Assembly (NCBI GenBank): GCA_031292735.1
Contig: JARLGP010000205.1
Coordinates: 1 to 52,463, forward strand
Direction of reading: 5' to 3'
From: Holophaga sp.
Lineage (GTDB): Bacteria > Acidobacteriota > Holophagae > Holophagales > Holophagaceae
DNA length: 52,463 bases
A program made the translations under genes and the position numbers. Every line of letters starts with the position of its first letter. Positions within the stretch are counted from its first letter, which is position 1. Shown in pieces: positions 8,899-16,028 of this stretch. Below the pieces are notes generated by a model, which was given only the letters and a program-made list of their open reading frames with translations, did no database searches and was not told the origin of the DNA.

Positions 8899-9930
8899 CT
8901 ACCGGCCCGGCCGATTCAAGGCGGATTCCAATTGCTCCCGGATGCGGCTGTTCAACCAGCTCGGTTCCAGCACTTCCACCGCCGCCCCGAACTGGAGAAT
9001 CCACCTCATTGCGCCCTTCTCATGGTTGGCCATGAACGAAACAAGCATGGCTTGGCCGCCCGGGTCGAGATATCCCTGGAATCGGGGTAGCGCCGGTGGC
9101 GCTTCCTTGAGGGCCTGGACCCAGTGAAGCCCATGGATTCGCAACTGGACTTGGAAGGGCTCCTGGTCGCTGATCCAGCCGCCGATCTGGTAGTTGGCGG
9201 CCAGTGCCATGCGCCGGGTGTCCGGGATGAACCCGGGGCGGGAGCTGACCTGGACCCCCTGGATTCGGTTGAGCCGGAAGTGCCGGGGCGCCTGTTTCGG
9301 GATATCCCACGCCAGGAGGAAGGTCCCTCCTGAAAACAGGTCGTGGGTGAGGGCGTAAGGCACTATCCTGCGCAACGCGCCCAGGAACGCTCCCGGCGGC
9401 AGATAATCGAGTTCCATCTCCCACGGCCCCTCCAGCGCCTGAAGCAGGGGCCCCAGGATGTCCGGGGTCTCGATGGGGTCCTCCGTGCCGCCGTGCACCT
9501 GGACGGCCTTCTGCATCTGCTCGAACAGCCGCTGGTCCCGGGGGGACATGTGGCCGCTGGCCAGCCTCTCCACCGCTGCCAGCTTTTCTTGCCACTGGTG
9601 GGTGCCGAACTGGGACAGGGCCAGGGAAGCGAGTCTCAGAGCGAGGCGGGCATCAGGGTCCACATGCTCATCCCAGGGAGGGGGGACCTCCAGCACGAGG
9701 CGGATCCGGTGGGGATGGTCTTCCCAACGCCGCTGGATCCGAGCGCCCTGGTCCCGAAGGAGGCTGACAGTCCGGTCTGCGGTCCGGGGGGTGACGTTCA
9801 GGGCCTCGCCCAGCGCGAGCCGGGTCATCCCCCGCGGCCCGGCCTCCTGAAGTATCGCCACGGCTCGGCGCAACGTGTCCGGGCCGACGGGGCCTGTCGA
9901 ACGGGTGGAGGTGGTCCAGTCATGAGGCAT
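8899..9930 (-). CDS. WYL-domain transcriptional regulator of the cas operon
   Basis: This is a probable ligand-responsive regulator. The protein (343 residues from the ATG at 9930) has an N-terminal helix-turn-helix around residues 18-65 (LRRAVAILQEAG, then NVTPRTADRTVSLLRDQGA). A WYL-type middle domain follows, with MELDYLPPG and the basic segment HFRLNRIQGVQ, and then a C-terminal extension (WISDQEPFQVQLRIHG). Genes of this family are frequently found beside CRISPR-Cas loci. It is the first gene before cas3 on the same strand, so it probably shares or controls the cas promoter in the 214-bp gap to its right. A candidate -35 TTGGCA (9974-9979, minus strand) has only a weak -10. Confidence 0.85.
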   Translation of the reverse strand: MPHDWTTSTRSTGPVGPDTLRRAVAILQEAGPRGMTRLALGEALNVTPRTADRTVSLLRDQGARIQRRWEDHPHRIRLVLEVPPPWDEHVDPDARLALRLASLALSQFGTHQWQEKLAAVERLASGHMSPRDQRLFEQMQKAVQVHGGTEDPIETPDILGPLLQALEGPWEMELDYLPPGAFLGALRRIVPYALTHDLFSGGTFLLAWDIPKQAPRHFRLNRIQGVQVSSRPGFIPDTRRMALAANYQIGGWISDQEPFQVQLRIHGLHWVQALKEAPPALPRFQGYLDPGGQAMLVSFMANHEKGAMRWILQFGAAVEVLEPSWLNSRIREQLESALNRPGR

Positions 9931-10144
9931 CTTCCCCCCAGATGTTGGTGTGGTTAGATGAAGTGTCCGTTCCTGCCAAGAGGAGTTCGGGGCCTCGGGC
10001 ATAGTCGTATGGGCGACAAGAGAACCGGCAGACGGCGTCTTGACCAACTAGATCCTCCCAATCCTTCCATAGACGAAACTCATTGACGGTTTGCCATCAA
10101 GGCTACGCCCAAAGTCCGGACCGGAACTGCCTAATTCCCCGGTT

Positions 10145-11302
10145 TCAGGCCAGCGCCGCCATCACCCGGCCGATCCCTTCCCGGAACCGTTCCGGCTCCG
10201 GCAGCAGGCTGAGCACCAGGTAGCCGTCCCCGGGCAGGTCGAAGAAATGCCCGGGGTGCACGTAGACGCCGGCCTCCCGCAGCAGGCGCAGGGCGCAGTC
10301 CTCCACCGGGTCCACCGCCGGGCGCCGCAGCAGCACCGACCAGCCGCCCTCCACCGGCAGCCGGGCCAGGTGCGGATGGGGGACCAGGGCCTGGTCCAGG
10401 GCCGCCAGGTTGCCGCGCATGCGGGCCAGGATCCCGCCGCGGATGCCGGGGGCCAGGCGCAGCAGCTCCGGGGCCGCCGCCTGGGCGGAAGCGGAAACGG
10501 AAAGGTACTGGTCGGCCAGGAAGGCGAGGGGCTCCAGCAGGGCCCTGGCCTGGGCGCCCCGGGCGGCGATCCAGCCCAGCTTCACCTGGGGCAGGGCGGC
10601 GATCTTGCTGAGGCCGGACAGGACGAACAGCGGGCAGGGCGGGGCGCCGGTCTCCAGGGCGGTGGGCAGATGCTCCGGCCCCGGCTCCAGCGGGTAGTCG
10701 GCGAACACTTCGTCCACCAGCAGGGCCAGGCCGCGCCTGGCGCACAGCTCCTGCAGGCCCGCCCACTCCCGGCGGGTGAGGAAGTGGCCGGTGGGGTTGT
10801 TGGGGTTCACCACCACCACGGCCCGGGTGCGCGGCCCGCAGGCCGCTTCCAGCCCGGCCAGGTCCAGGTTCCAGCGCTCGTGGCGCAGGGCCGGGACGGT
10901 CCGGGCCTCCACCCCTTCCAGGGTGGCCAGCCAATGGAACAGGGGATAGCTGGGCGACGGCACCAGCACCTGGTCGCCCGGGTCGCACAGGAGCTTGAAC
11001 AGCCACGAATAGGCTTCGGAGGTGGAGGCGGTGAGCACCAGGTCGTCGGCGCCGAGGCCTTGGCCGTGGTAGGCGGCGATGGCGGCCCGGGCCTCGGCGC
11101 GGCCCAGGGGGTCGGGCCGGTAGCTGAGCACTTCCGGCCGGGCCAGGGCCGCGAGGATCTCCCGGTCCGGGTAGGGGAAACCGCAGCGGGTCGGGTTCGA
11201 AACCGTCAAATCCAGAAAAGGCAGTCCTTGGCTTCTACGGTCGGCCAGTTCCGCCGACAGCGCGTTGGGTTCCAGGGAGGCGGGGAGGCGTTTAGAGGGC
11301 AT
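10145..11302 (-). CDS. PLP-dependent aminotransferase, class I/II
   Basis: This fold-type I aminotransferase has 385 residues. The PLP signatures are visible: NPNNPTGHFL (pyridine-ring Asn), VDEVFADY (Asp for the pyridine nitrogen) and SGLSKIAALPQVKLGW, in which the lysine of GLSK forms the Schiff base. In classical enzymes the substrate carboxylate is bound by an arginine in a C-terminal LRIS-like strand. Here that strand reads YLVLSLLPEP without an arginine, so the substrate may not be a standard 2-oxo acid pair. It is divergent from the ElbB-like gene, with only 41 bp between them. Substrate unknown. Confidence 0.88.
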   Translation of the reverse strand: MPSKRLPASLEPNALSAELADRRSQGLPFLDLTVSNPTRCGFPYPDREILAALARPEVLSYRPDPLGRAEARAAIAAYHGQGLGADDLVLTASTSEAYSWLFKLLCDPGDQVLVPSPSYPLFHWLATLEGVEARTVPALRHERWNLDLAGLEAACGPRTRAVVVVNPNNPTGHFLTRREWAGLQELCARRGLALLVDEVFADYPLEPGPEHLPTALETGAPPCPLFVLSGLSKIAALPQVKLGWIAARGAQARALLEPLAFLADQYLSVSASAQAAAPELLRLAPGIRGGILARMRGNLAALDQALVPHPHLARLPVEGGWSVLLRRPAVDPVEDCALRLLREAGVYVHPGHFFDLPGDGYLVLSLLPEPERFREGIGRVMAALA

Positions 11303-11343
11303 GGAATCAGGATAGGCTGGTATATCTCATGCTGGAGGTGCTC

Positions 11344-12024
11344 ATGGCACGCAGCGTCAAGGTTGCGGTGGTTCTGGCCGGATGCGGCCATGTGGATGGG
11401 GCGGAAACCCGGGAGGCGGTGCTCGCCCTGCTGGCCCTGGACCAGCACGGGGCGAACTACCAGTGCATGGCCCCCAACGCCGCCCAGGCCGAGGTGGTGA
11501 ACCACGCCACCGGCCAGGTGACCGGAGGCGGGCGCAACATCCTGGAGGAGGCCAGCCGGATTTCCCGGGTGGGCCTGTGCCTGGACCTGGCCAAGGCCGA
11601 TCCGGCCCGGTACGACGCCCTGATCCTGCCCGGCGGCAACGGGGTGGCCAAGAACCTGTGCTCCTTCGCCCGGGACGGCGCCAAGGCTGGGGTGCGGCCC
11701 GACGTGGCGGCCCTGGTGCGCGCCTTCTTCGAGGCCGGGAAGCCGGTGGGCGCCATCTGCATCGCCCCGGCCCTGGTGGCCCTGGTGCTGCACGGCCTGG
11801 GCCGCAGCGGCACCCTCACCCTGGGCGACGGCAGCGGCACGGCCGAGGCCATGGCACAACTGGGCATCAGCCACCAGGCGGTGCCCTCTTCCCGGGAGAT
11901 CGTCATCGACGAGGCCCTGAAGCTGGTGACCACCCCCGCCTACATGTTCGGCGATGCCCGGCTGAGCGATGTGTGGGTGGGCATCGAACGCTGCGTGGCG
12001 GAAGTGCTCAAGCGGGTGGGCTGA
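11344..12024 (+). CDS. elbB: ElbB-like glyoxalase, DJ-1/PfpI superfamily
   Basis: This member of the DJ-1/PfpI superfamily resembles ElbB (isoprenoid biosynthesis protein with amidotransferase-like domain), for which glyoxalase activity is reported in E. coli. The N-terminus VAVVLAGCGHVDGAETREA and the nucleophile elbow GAICIAPALVAL, with the reactive cysteine, are typical, and LILPGGNGVAKNLCSFA is the conserved central loop. The protein has 226 residues from the ATG at 11344, which has GGAGG five bases upstream. An earlier TTG at 11329 has no such site. It is followed by a short GC hairpin near 12051-12066, not a convincing terminator. Confidence 0.88.
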   Translation: MARSVKVAVVLAGCGHVDGAETREAVLALLALDQHGANYQCMAPNAAQAEVVNHATGQVTGGGRNILEEASRISRVGLCLDLAKADPARYDALILPGGNGVAKNLCSFARDGAKAGVRPDVAALVRAFFEAGKPVGAICIAPALVALVLHGLGRSGTLTLGDGSGTAEAMAQLGISHQAVPSSREIVIDEALKLVTTPAYMFGDARLSDVWVGIERCVAEVLKRVG

Positions 12025-12137
12025 TCCGCCGGTTGTGTCCCGGGTCAAAGGCTCCCCTTCCAGGGGGGGATAAAGTAGAACAAGAGGCTTATGCCCACGC
12101 CCCGTTCCAGGGCGTATTCCCAGGAGTACAACCCACC

Positions 12138-14132
12138 TTGAGTCACGTGATCCGCTGGAATCCCGGAACTTCATGTCATCCTGCCCTGCTGGGGGCCGTC
12201 CTGGTCCTCGGGCTGGCCGTGCCGGCCTCCGCCCAGGAGAACATCGCCAGCTATCCGACCCAGCCTCCCGGGGTCACCTCCATCACCGTGCTGGACCACC
12301 AGGGGCGCTTCGTCGGCCGGATCATGCCGCAGCGGCGCTACTGGGTCTCCATCGACCGCATCCCCGCCTTCCTGCAGCAGGCCCTGCTGGCGGTGGAGGA
12401 CACCCGGTTCTACGAGCACGGCGGCATCGATCTGCGCGGCATCGCCCGGGCCGCGCTGAAGGACGCGGTGCACGGCAAGATGGTGGAGGGCGGTTCCACC
12501 ATCACCCAGCAGCTGATCAAGAACAAGTTCCTGAGCAGCGAGGTCTCCATCGACCGGAAGGTCAAGGAGGCCCGCATGGCCATCGAGTTCGAGAAGAAGT
12601 ACAGCAAGCGCCAGATCCTGGAGATGTACTTCAACGAGATCTACTACGGCAACGGGGCCATGGGCATCTCCCAGGCGGCCCGGATCTATTTCAACAAGAG
12701 CGCGGAGGAGCTGAACCCGGCCGAATGCGTCATGCTGGCCGGCGTGCCCAAGAACCCCGGCCGCTACAACCCGCTGGGCAAGCCGGCCGACGTGGCCGCC
12801 CGGCGCGACGTGGTGCTCAAGCGGCTCACCGACCTCAACATCCTTTCGGCCAAGCAGGCCCAGGCCATGCGCGCCCACCCCGCCCCGGTGGCGGGCCCCG
12901 GCCAGGCTCCCTACTACCTGGCCCAGATCCGGGCCAAGCTGATCGAACATTACGGCGCCGAGGTGGTGGAGCAGGGCGGCCTGGAGGTGGTCGCCGCGCT
13001 CGACCTGAACCTGCAGAAGCAGGCGGAGCAGGCGCTGCGCGACGGGGTCAGGCGGATCGCCCCCGACCTGCAGGGCGCCATGATCTGCATGGATCCCTTC
13101 ACCGGCGACGTGCTGGCGGCGGTGGGCGGGGTGGACGGCGGCCAGAACAGCCTCAACCGCGCCTTCGCCTCCAAGCGCCAGCCCGGTTCCTCCATCAAGC
13201 CGCTGATCTACGCCGCGGCCCTGGAAAAGGGCATCACCGCAAGCAGCATGTGGAACGACACCCCGGTGGCCTACCATTGGGGCAACGGCCAGGTGTGGAA
13301 GCCGCACAACTACGGCAACGAGCGGTTCGGCGACATGTCGATGCGCCAGGCCCTGGCCCACTCGGACAACGTGGTCACCGTGAAGCTGCTGGACACCATC
13401 GGGGTTCCCTACTTCGTGGACTTCGCCGGCAAGCTGGGCCTGCCGCTGCGCACCCAGAGCGGCCTTTCCCTGGCCCTGGGCACCGAGGAAGTCACCCTGA
13501 ACGATCTGGTCCAGGCCTACACGCCCCTGGCCACCGGGGGCGGGCGGGCCCAGACCCGGACCATCCTGAAGGTCTGGGACAACCGCAGCCGGAGCTGGCT
13601 GGAGAACCCGCCGGTGGTCACCCCGGGCTTCTCCCCCGCGGCCGCCTTCGTCACCACCCAGATGATGAAGGACGTCCTCACCTACGGCACCGCCAAGGGC
13701 CTCAAGAAGTTCAGTCAGAGCCGCCCCGCTGCCGGCAAGACCGGCACCACCGACAATTTCCGCGACGCCTGGTTCATCGGCTTCACCCCGCAGCTGCTCA
13801 CCGGCGTCTGGGTGGGCTACGACAGGCCCAGGCCGGGCGGACGCAGCTTCACCGGCGGCGTGGTGGCCGCCCCCATCTGGGAGCGGTTCATGAGCCGGGC
13901 CCTGTCCGGCAGGCCGCCGGTGGATTTCCCCAAACCGGATACCGTGGTCTCCGTGGCCATCAACCCCACCACCGGGAAGCTGGCGGCCGAGGATGACCCC
14001 ATCAAGCGGCAGGAATTCTACATCTCCGGCACGGAGCCCAAGGCGGACGGCGCCAGCCCGGTTCCGGAACCCGCCGCTCTGGACCAGGTGCAGCCGCCCG
14101 CTTCGGACAGCGAGGAAACGCCGGCCCACTGA
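12138..14132 (+). CDS. Class A penicillin-binding protein, PBP1A type
   Basis: A bifunctional peptidoglycan synthase anchored in the inner membrane. After a signal-anchor (ALLGAVLVLGLAVPASA) the GT51 glycosyltransferase shows AVEDTRFYEHGGIDLRGIAR, GGSTITQQLIKN and EMYFNEIYYGNGAMGI. The transpeptidase has the active-site GSSIKPLIY, SDN and KTGTTDNF motifs. There is no in-frame ATG before the catalytic domain. I place the start at a TTG at 12138 with AGGAG eleven bases upstream; a GTG at 12147 is the alternative. About 664 residues is short for PBP1A (about 720-850), because the OB-like insert between the two domains is reduced. Confidence 0.92.
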   Translation: MSHVIRWNPGTSCHPALLGAVLVLGLAVPASAQENIASYPTQPPGVTSITVLDHQGRFVGRIMPQRRYWVSIDRIPAFLQQALLAVEDTRFYEHGGIDLRGIARAALKDAVHGKMVEGGSTITQQLIKNKFLSSEVSIDRKVKEARMAIEFEKKYSKRQILEMYFNEIYYGNGAMGISQAARIYFNKSAEELNPAECVMLAGVPKNPGRYNPLGKPADVAARRDVVLKRLTDLNILSAKQAQAMRAHPAPVAGPGQAPYYLAQIRAKLIEHYGAEVVEQGGLEVVAALDLNLQKQAEQALRDGVRRIAPDLQGAMICMDPFTGDVLAAVGGVDGGQNSLNRAFASKRQPGSSIKPLIYAAALEKGITASSMWNDTPVAYHWGNGQVWKPHNYGNERFGDMSMRQALAHSDNVVTVKLLDTIGVPYFVDFAGKLGLPLRTQSGLSLALGTEEVTLNDLVQAYTPLATGGGRAQTRTILKVWDNRSRSWLENPPVVTPGFSPAAAFVTTQMMKDVLTYGTAKGLKKFSQSRPAAGKTGTTDNFRDAWFIGFTPQLLTGVWVGYDRPRPGGRSFTGGVVAAPIWERFMSRALSGRPPVDFPKPDTVVSVAINPTTGKLAAEDDPIKRQEFYISGTEPKADGASPVPEPAALDQVQPPASDSEETPAH

Positions 14133-14163
14133 ACCCTTGGGACCTGAAAACCGTCGTTATTAT

Positions 14164-14197
14164 GAAATGACCAGCAAAACGCTGGTCATTTCATTTT
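14164..14197 (+). terminator. Intrinsic terminator after the penicillin-binding protein gene
   Basis: A perfect 12-bp stem (GAAATGACCAGC pairing with GCTGGTCATTTC, loop AAAAC) is followed by ATTTT. It lies in the 72-bp gap between two convergent genes and could serve both strands, although the T tract is short on either side. Confidence 0.65.
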
Positions 14198-14204
14198 GCG
14201 GAAC

Positions 14205-15302
14205 CTAGACCAGCGTGCCCAGCGCCTCGCGGGTGAACGGGGTCAGTTCGTCGAACCGTCCGTCCACCACCTTCCGGGCCCAGTCCGGATCGACGATCAG
14301 CGCACGGCCCACCGCCACCAGGTCGAACTCGTCCCGCTCCAGGCGCTCCAGCACCCGGTCCAGGGGGGCCGGCTGGGAACTCTGGCCCTTGAAGGCGCCC
14401 AGGAACTCCCCGGTCAGGCCCACCGAGCCCACGGTGATGGTGGGCTGGCCGGTGATCTTCTTGGCCCAGCCGGCGAAGTTCAGCTCGGAACCGGGGAATT
14501 CCGGCTCCCAGAAGCGGCGCTGGGAGCAGTGCAGGATATCGGCTCCGGCGGCCACCAGCGGGGTCAGCCAGGCCTCCATCTCCTTGGGGTCCTGGGCCAT
14601 CCTGGCCGTGTAGTCCTGGCCCTTCCATTGGGACAGCCGGAGGATGATGGGGAACGCCTCGCCCACCGCGGCGCGCACCGCCTTGACCACCTCGACCGCG
14701 AACCGGGTCCGCGCCCCCAGGGTGGCTCCGCCGAACCGGTCGGTGCGCCGGTTGGTGGCCTCCCAGAAGAACTGGTCGATGAGGTAGCCGTGGGCGCCGT
14801 GCAGCTCCACCGCGTCGAAGCCCAGCCGCTTGGCATCGGCGGCGGCGCTGGCGAAGGCGGCGATGGTGTCGGCGATGGCCGATTCGGACATGGGCTCGCC
14901 CACCGGCTTGCCCGGGGCAAGCAGGCCGGACGGGCTATCCACCGCACCGGGCCCCTTGCCGCCGGACGGGCTGGGCACCGCCCCCACGTGCCATAACTGG
15001 GGCGCCATCACGCCGCCGGCGGCATGCACCCGCTCGATCACCCGCTGCCATCCCGCCAGTTCCGCCGCGCCGTGGAAGCGGGGCGCGTCCGGCTCGTTCA
15101 GCGCGGCGCTCCGGTCGATCCCGGTGCCTTCGGAAACGATCAGCCCGACATTGCCGGAAGCCCGGCGCTCGTAGTAGTCGGCCACCTTTCCGGTGACCAC
15201 GCCGCCCGGCGAGAAGGTGCGGGTCATGGGGGCCATGACGATCCGGTTCTTCAGCTTCAGCGACTTGAATTGGAACGGACGGAAAAGGGCATTCACGGCC
15301 AT
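14205..15302 (-). CDS. NADH:flavin oxidoreductase, Old Yellow Enzyme family
   Basis: An FMN-dependent ene-reductase with a TIM-barrel fold. It starts MAVNALFRPFQFKSLKLKNR and continues IVMAPMTRTFSPGG, the canonical OYE opening. HGAHGYLIDQFFWEATNRRTD contains the His-x-x-His substrate and flavin pocket, and LVAVGRALIVDPDWARKV the phosphate-binding end. The protein is 365 residues. GGAGG lies five bases before the ATG at 15302. It is divergently transcribed from the TetR gene with 81 bp between, and that gap contains the probable operator. The usual reading is electrophile or enone detoxification induced when the repressor binds ligand. Confidence 0.9.
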   Translation of the reverse strand: MAVNALFRPFQFKSLKLKNRIVMAPMTRTFSPGGVVTGKVADYYERRASGNVGLIVSEGTGIDRSAALNEPDAPRFHGAAELAGWQRVIERVHAAGGVMAPQLWHVGAVPSPSGGKGPGAVDSPSGLLAPGKPVGEPMSESAIADTIAAFASAAADAKRLGFDAVELHGAHGYLIDQFFWEATNRRTDRFGGATLGARTRFAVEVVKAVRAAVGEAFPIILRLSQWKGQDYTARMAQDPKEMEAWLTPLVAAGADILHCSQRRFWEPEFPGSELNFAGWAKKITGQPTITVGSVGLTGEFLGAFKGQSSQPAPLDRVLERLERDEFDLVAVGRALIVDPDWARKVVDGRFDELTPFTREALGTLV

Positions 15303-15337
15303 GGGCGCCTCCTTCAAGGATCCTTGTGCACCACTTC

Positions 15338-15395
15338 TGTAGTGACCGCTACAATCTATCTTGTGAGTGGAAGGAATACAAGAGTGATCGCTACA
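15338..15395. promoter_or_regulatory. Putative TetR operator pair between divergent genes
   Basis: TGTAGTGACCGCTACA (15338-15353) is an imperfect 16-bp palindrome. Its right half GTGACCGCTACA recurs at 15384-15395 as GTGATCGCTACA, exactly 42 bp (four helical turns) away. The second copy covers the GTG start codon of the TetR gene. This arrangement would let one repressor control both the oxidoreductase and itself. Confidence 0.5.
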
Positions 15396-16028
15396 AAAAA
15401 AATCCAGTGCGCAGCCCGGGGCCGGGGCCGTCCCCGGAGCTTCGACAAGGATCAGGCCCTGGACATCGCTCTGGAGCTGTTCTGGCGGCTCGGCTACGAA
15501 GGCGCCTCCATTGCGGACCTCTGCCAGGCCATGGGCCTGTCGCCCACCAGCCTCTACGCGGCGTTCGGTTCCAAGGCCGGGCTGTACCGGGAAGCGCTGG
15601 AACGCTACGGCACCGGCAAGGGCTCCTTCAGCGCGGCCCTGCTGGGCCATGACGGCACCGCCAGGGAGGCCGTGGCCTGTGTGCTGCGGGAATGCGCCTG
15701 CCGCTTCGCGGATCCGGCCCATCCCCCGGGGTGCATGATCGCCACCGGCGTGCTGGCCTGCGCGGAGGAGAACGATGCGGTGGCCGATCACCTGGCCAGC
15801 CTGCGCCGGCGCACCTCCGCGGCCTTCGTGGCGCGCCTGGAGGCCGGCATCGCCGCGGGCGAACTGCCTTCCGGCACCGACAGCCGGGCCGTGGCCCGGT
15901 TCTACGGCTCGATCATCCAGGGCATGTCGGTACAGGCCACCGACGGCGCCGATGCCCAGGCCCTCCGGCTCATCGCCGACATGGCCATGGACGCCTGGGA
16001 CGACGTGGTGGCCCGCGCAGCCTCCTAG
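15384..16028 (+). CDS. TetR/AcrR-family transcriptional regulator
   Basis: A dimeric repressor of 214 residues. The N-terminal helix-turn-helix reads GRPRSFDKDQALDIALELFW, then GYEGASIADLCQAMGLSPTSLYAAFGSKAGLY, a textbook TetR DNA-binding domain. The C-terminal ligand domain contains the SAAFVARLEAGIAAGELP and QGMSVQATDGA segments of the group that usually regulates neighbouring oxidoreductases. I use the GTG at 15384, with AAGGA eight bases upstream; a GTG at 15363 is possible. It is divergent from the oxidoreductase. Its stop TAG shares a CTAG palindrome with the stop of the convergent S53 gene, so the two genes overlap by 4 bp. Confidence 0.9.
   Translation: MIATKKIQCAARGRGRPRSFDKDQALDIALELFWRLGYEGASIADLCQAMGLSPTSLYAAFGSKAGLYREALERYGTGKGSFSAALLGHDGTAREAVACVLRECACRFADPAHPPGCMIATGVLACAEENDAVADHLASLRRRTSAAFVARLEAGIAAGELPSGTDSRAVARFYGSIIQGMSVQATDGADAQALRLIADMAMDAWDDVVARAAS

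Noticed and set aside
12051..12066. Hairpin CCCC-TTCCA-GGGG after the ElbB-like gene as a terminator
   Set aside because: The stem is only four to five pairs and is followed by GATAAAG, not a T-run.
12173..13996. Long open frames on both strands opposite the penicillin-binding protein gene
   Set aside because: They arise from high GC codon bias. They lack ribosome binding sites and recognisable motifs, while the chosen frame has all GT51 and transpeptidase motifs.
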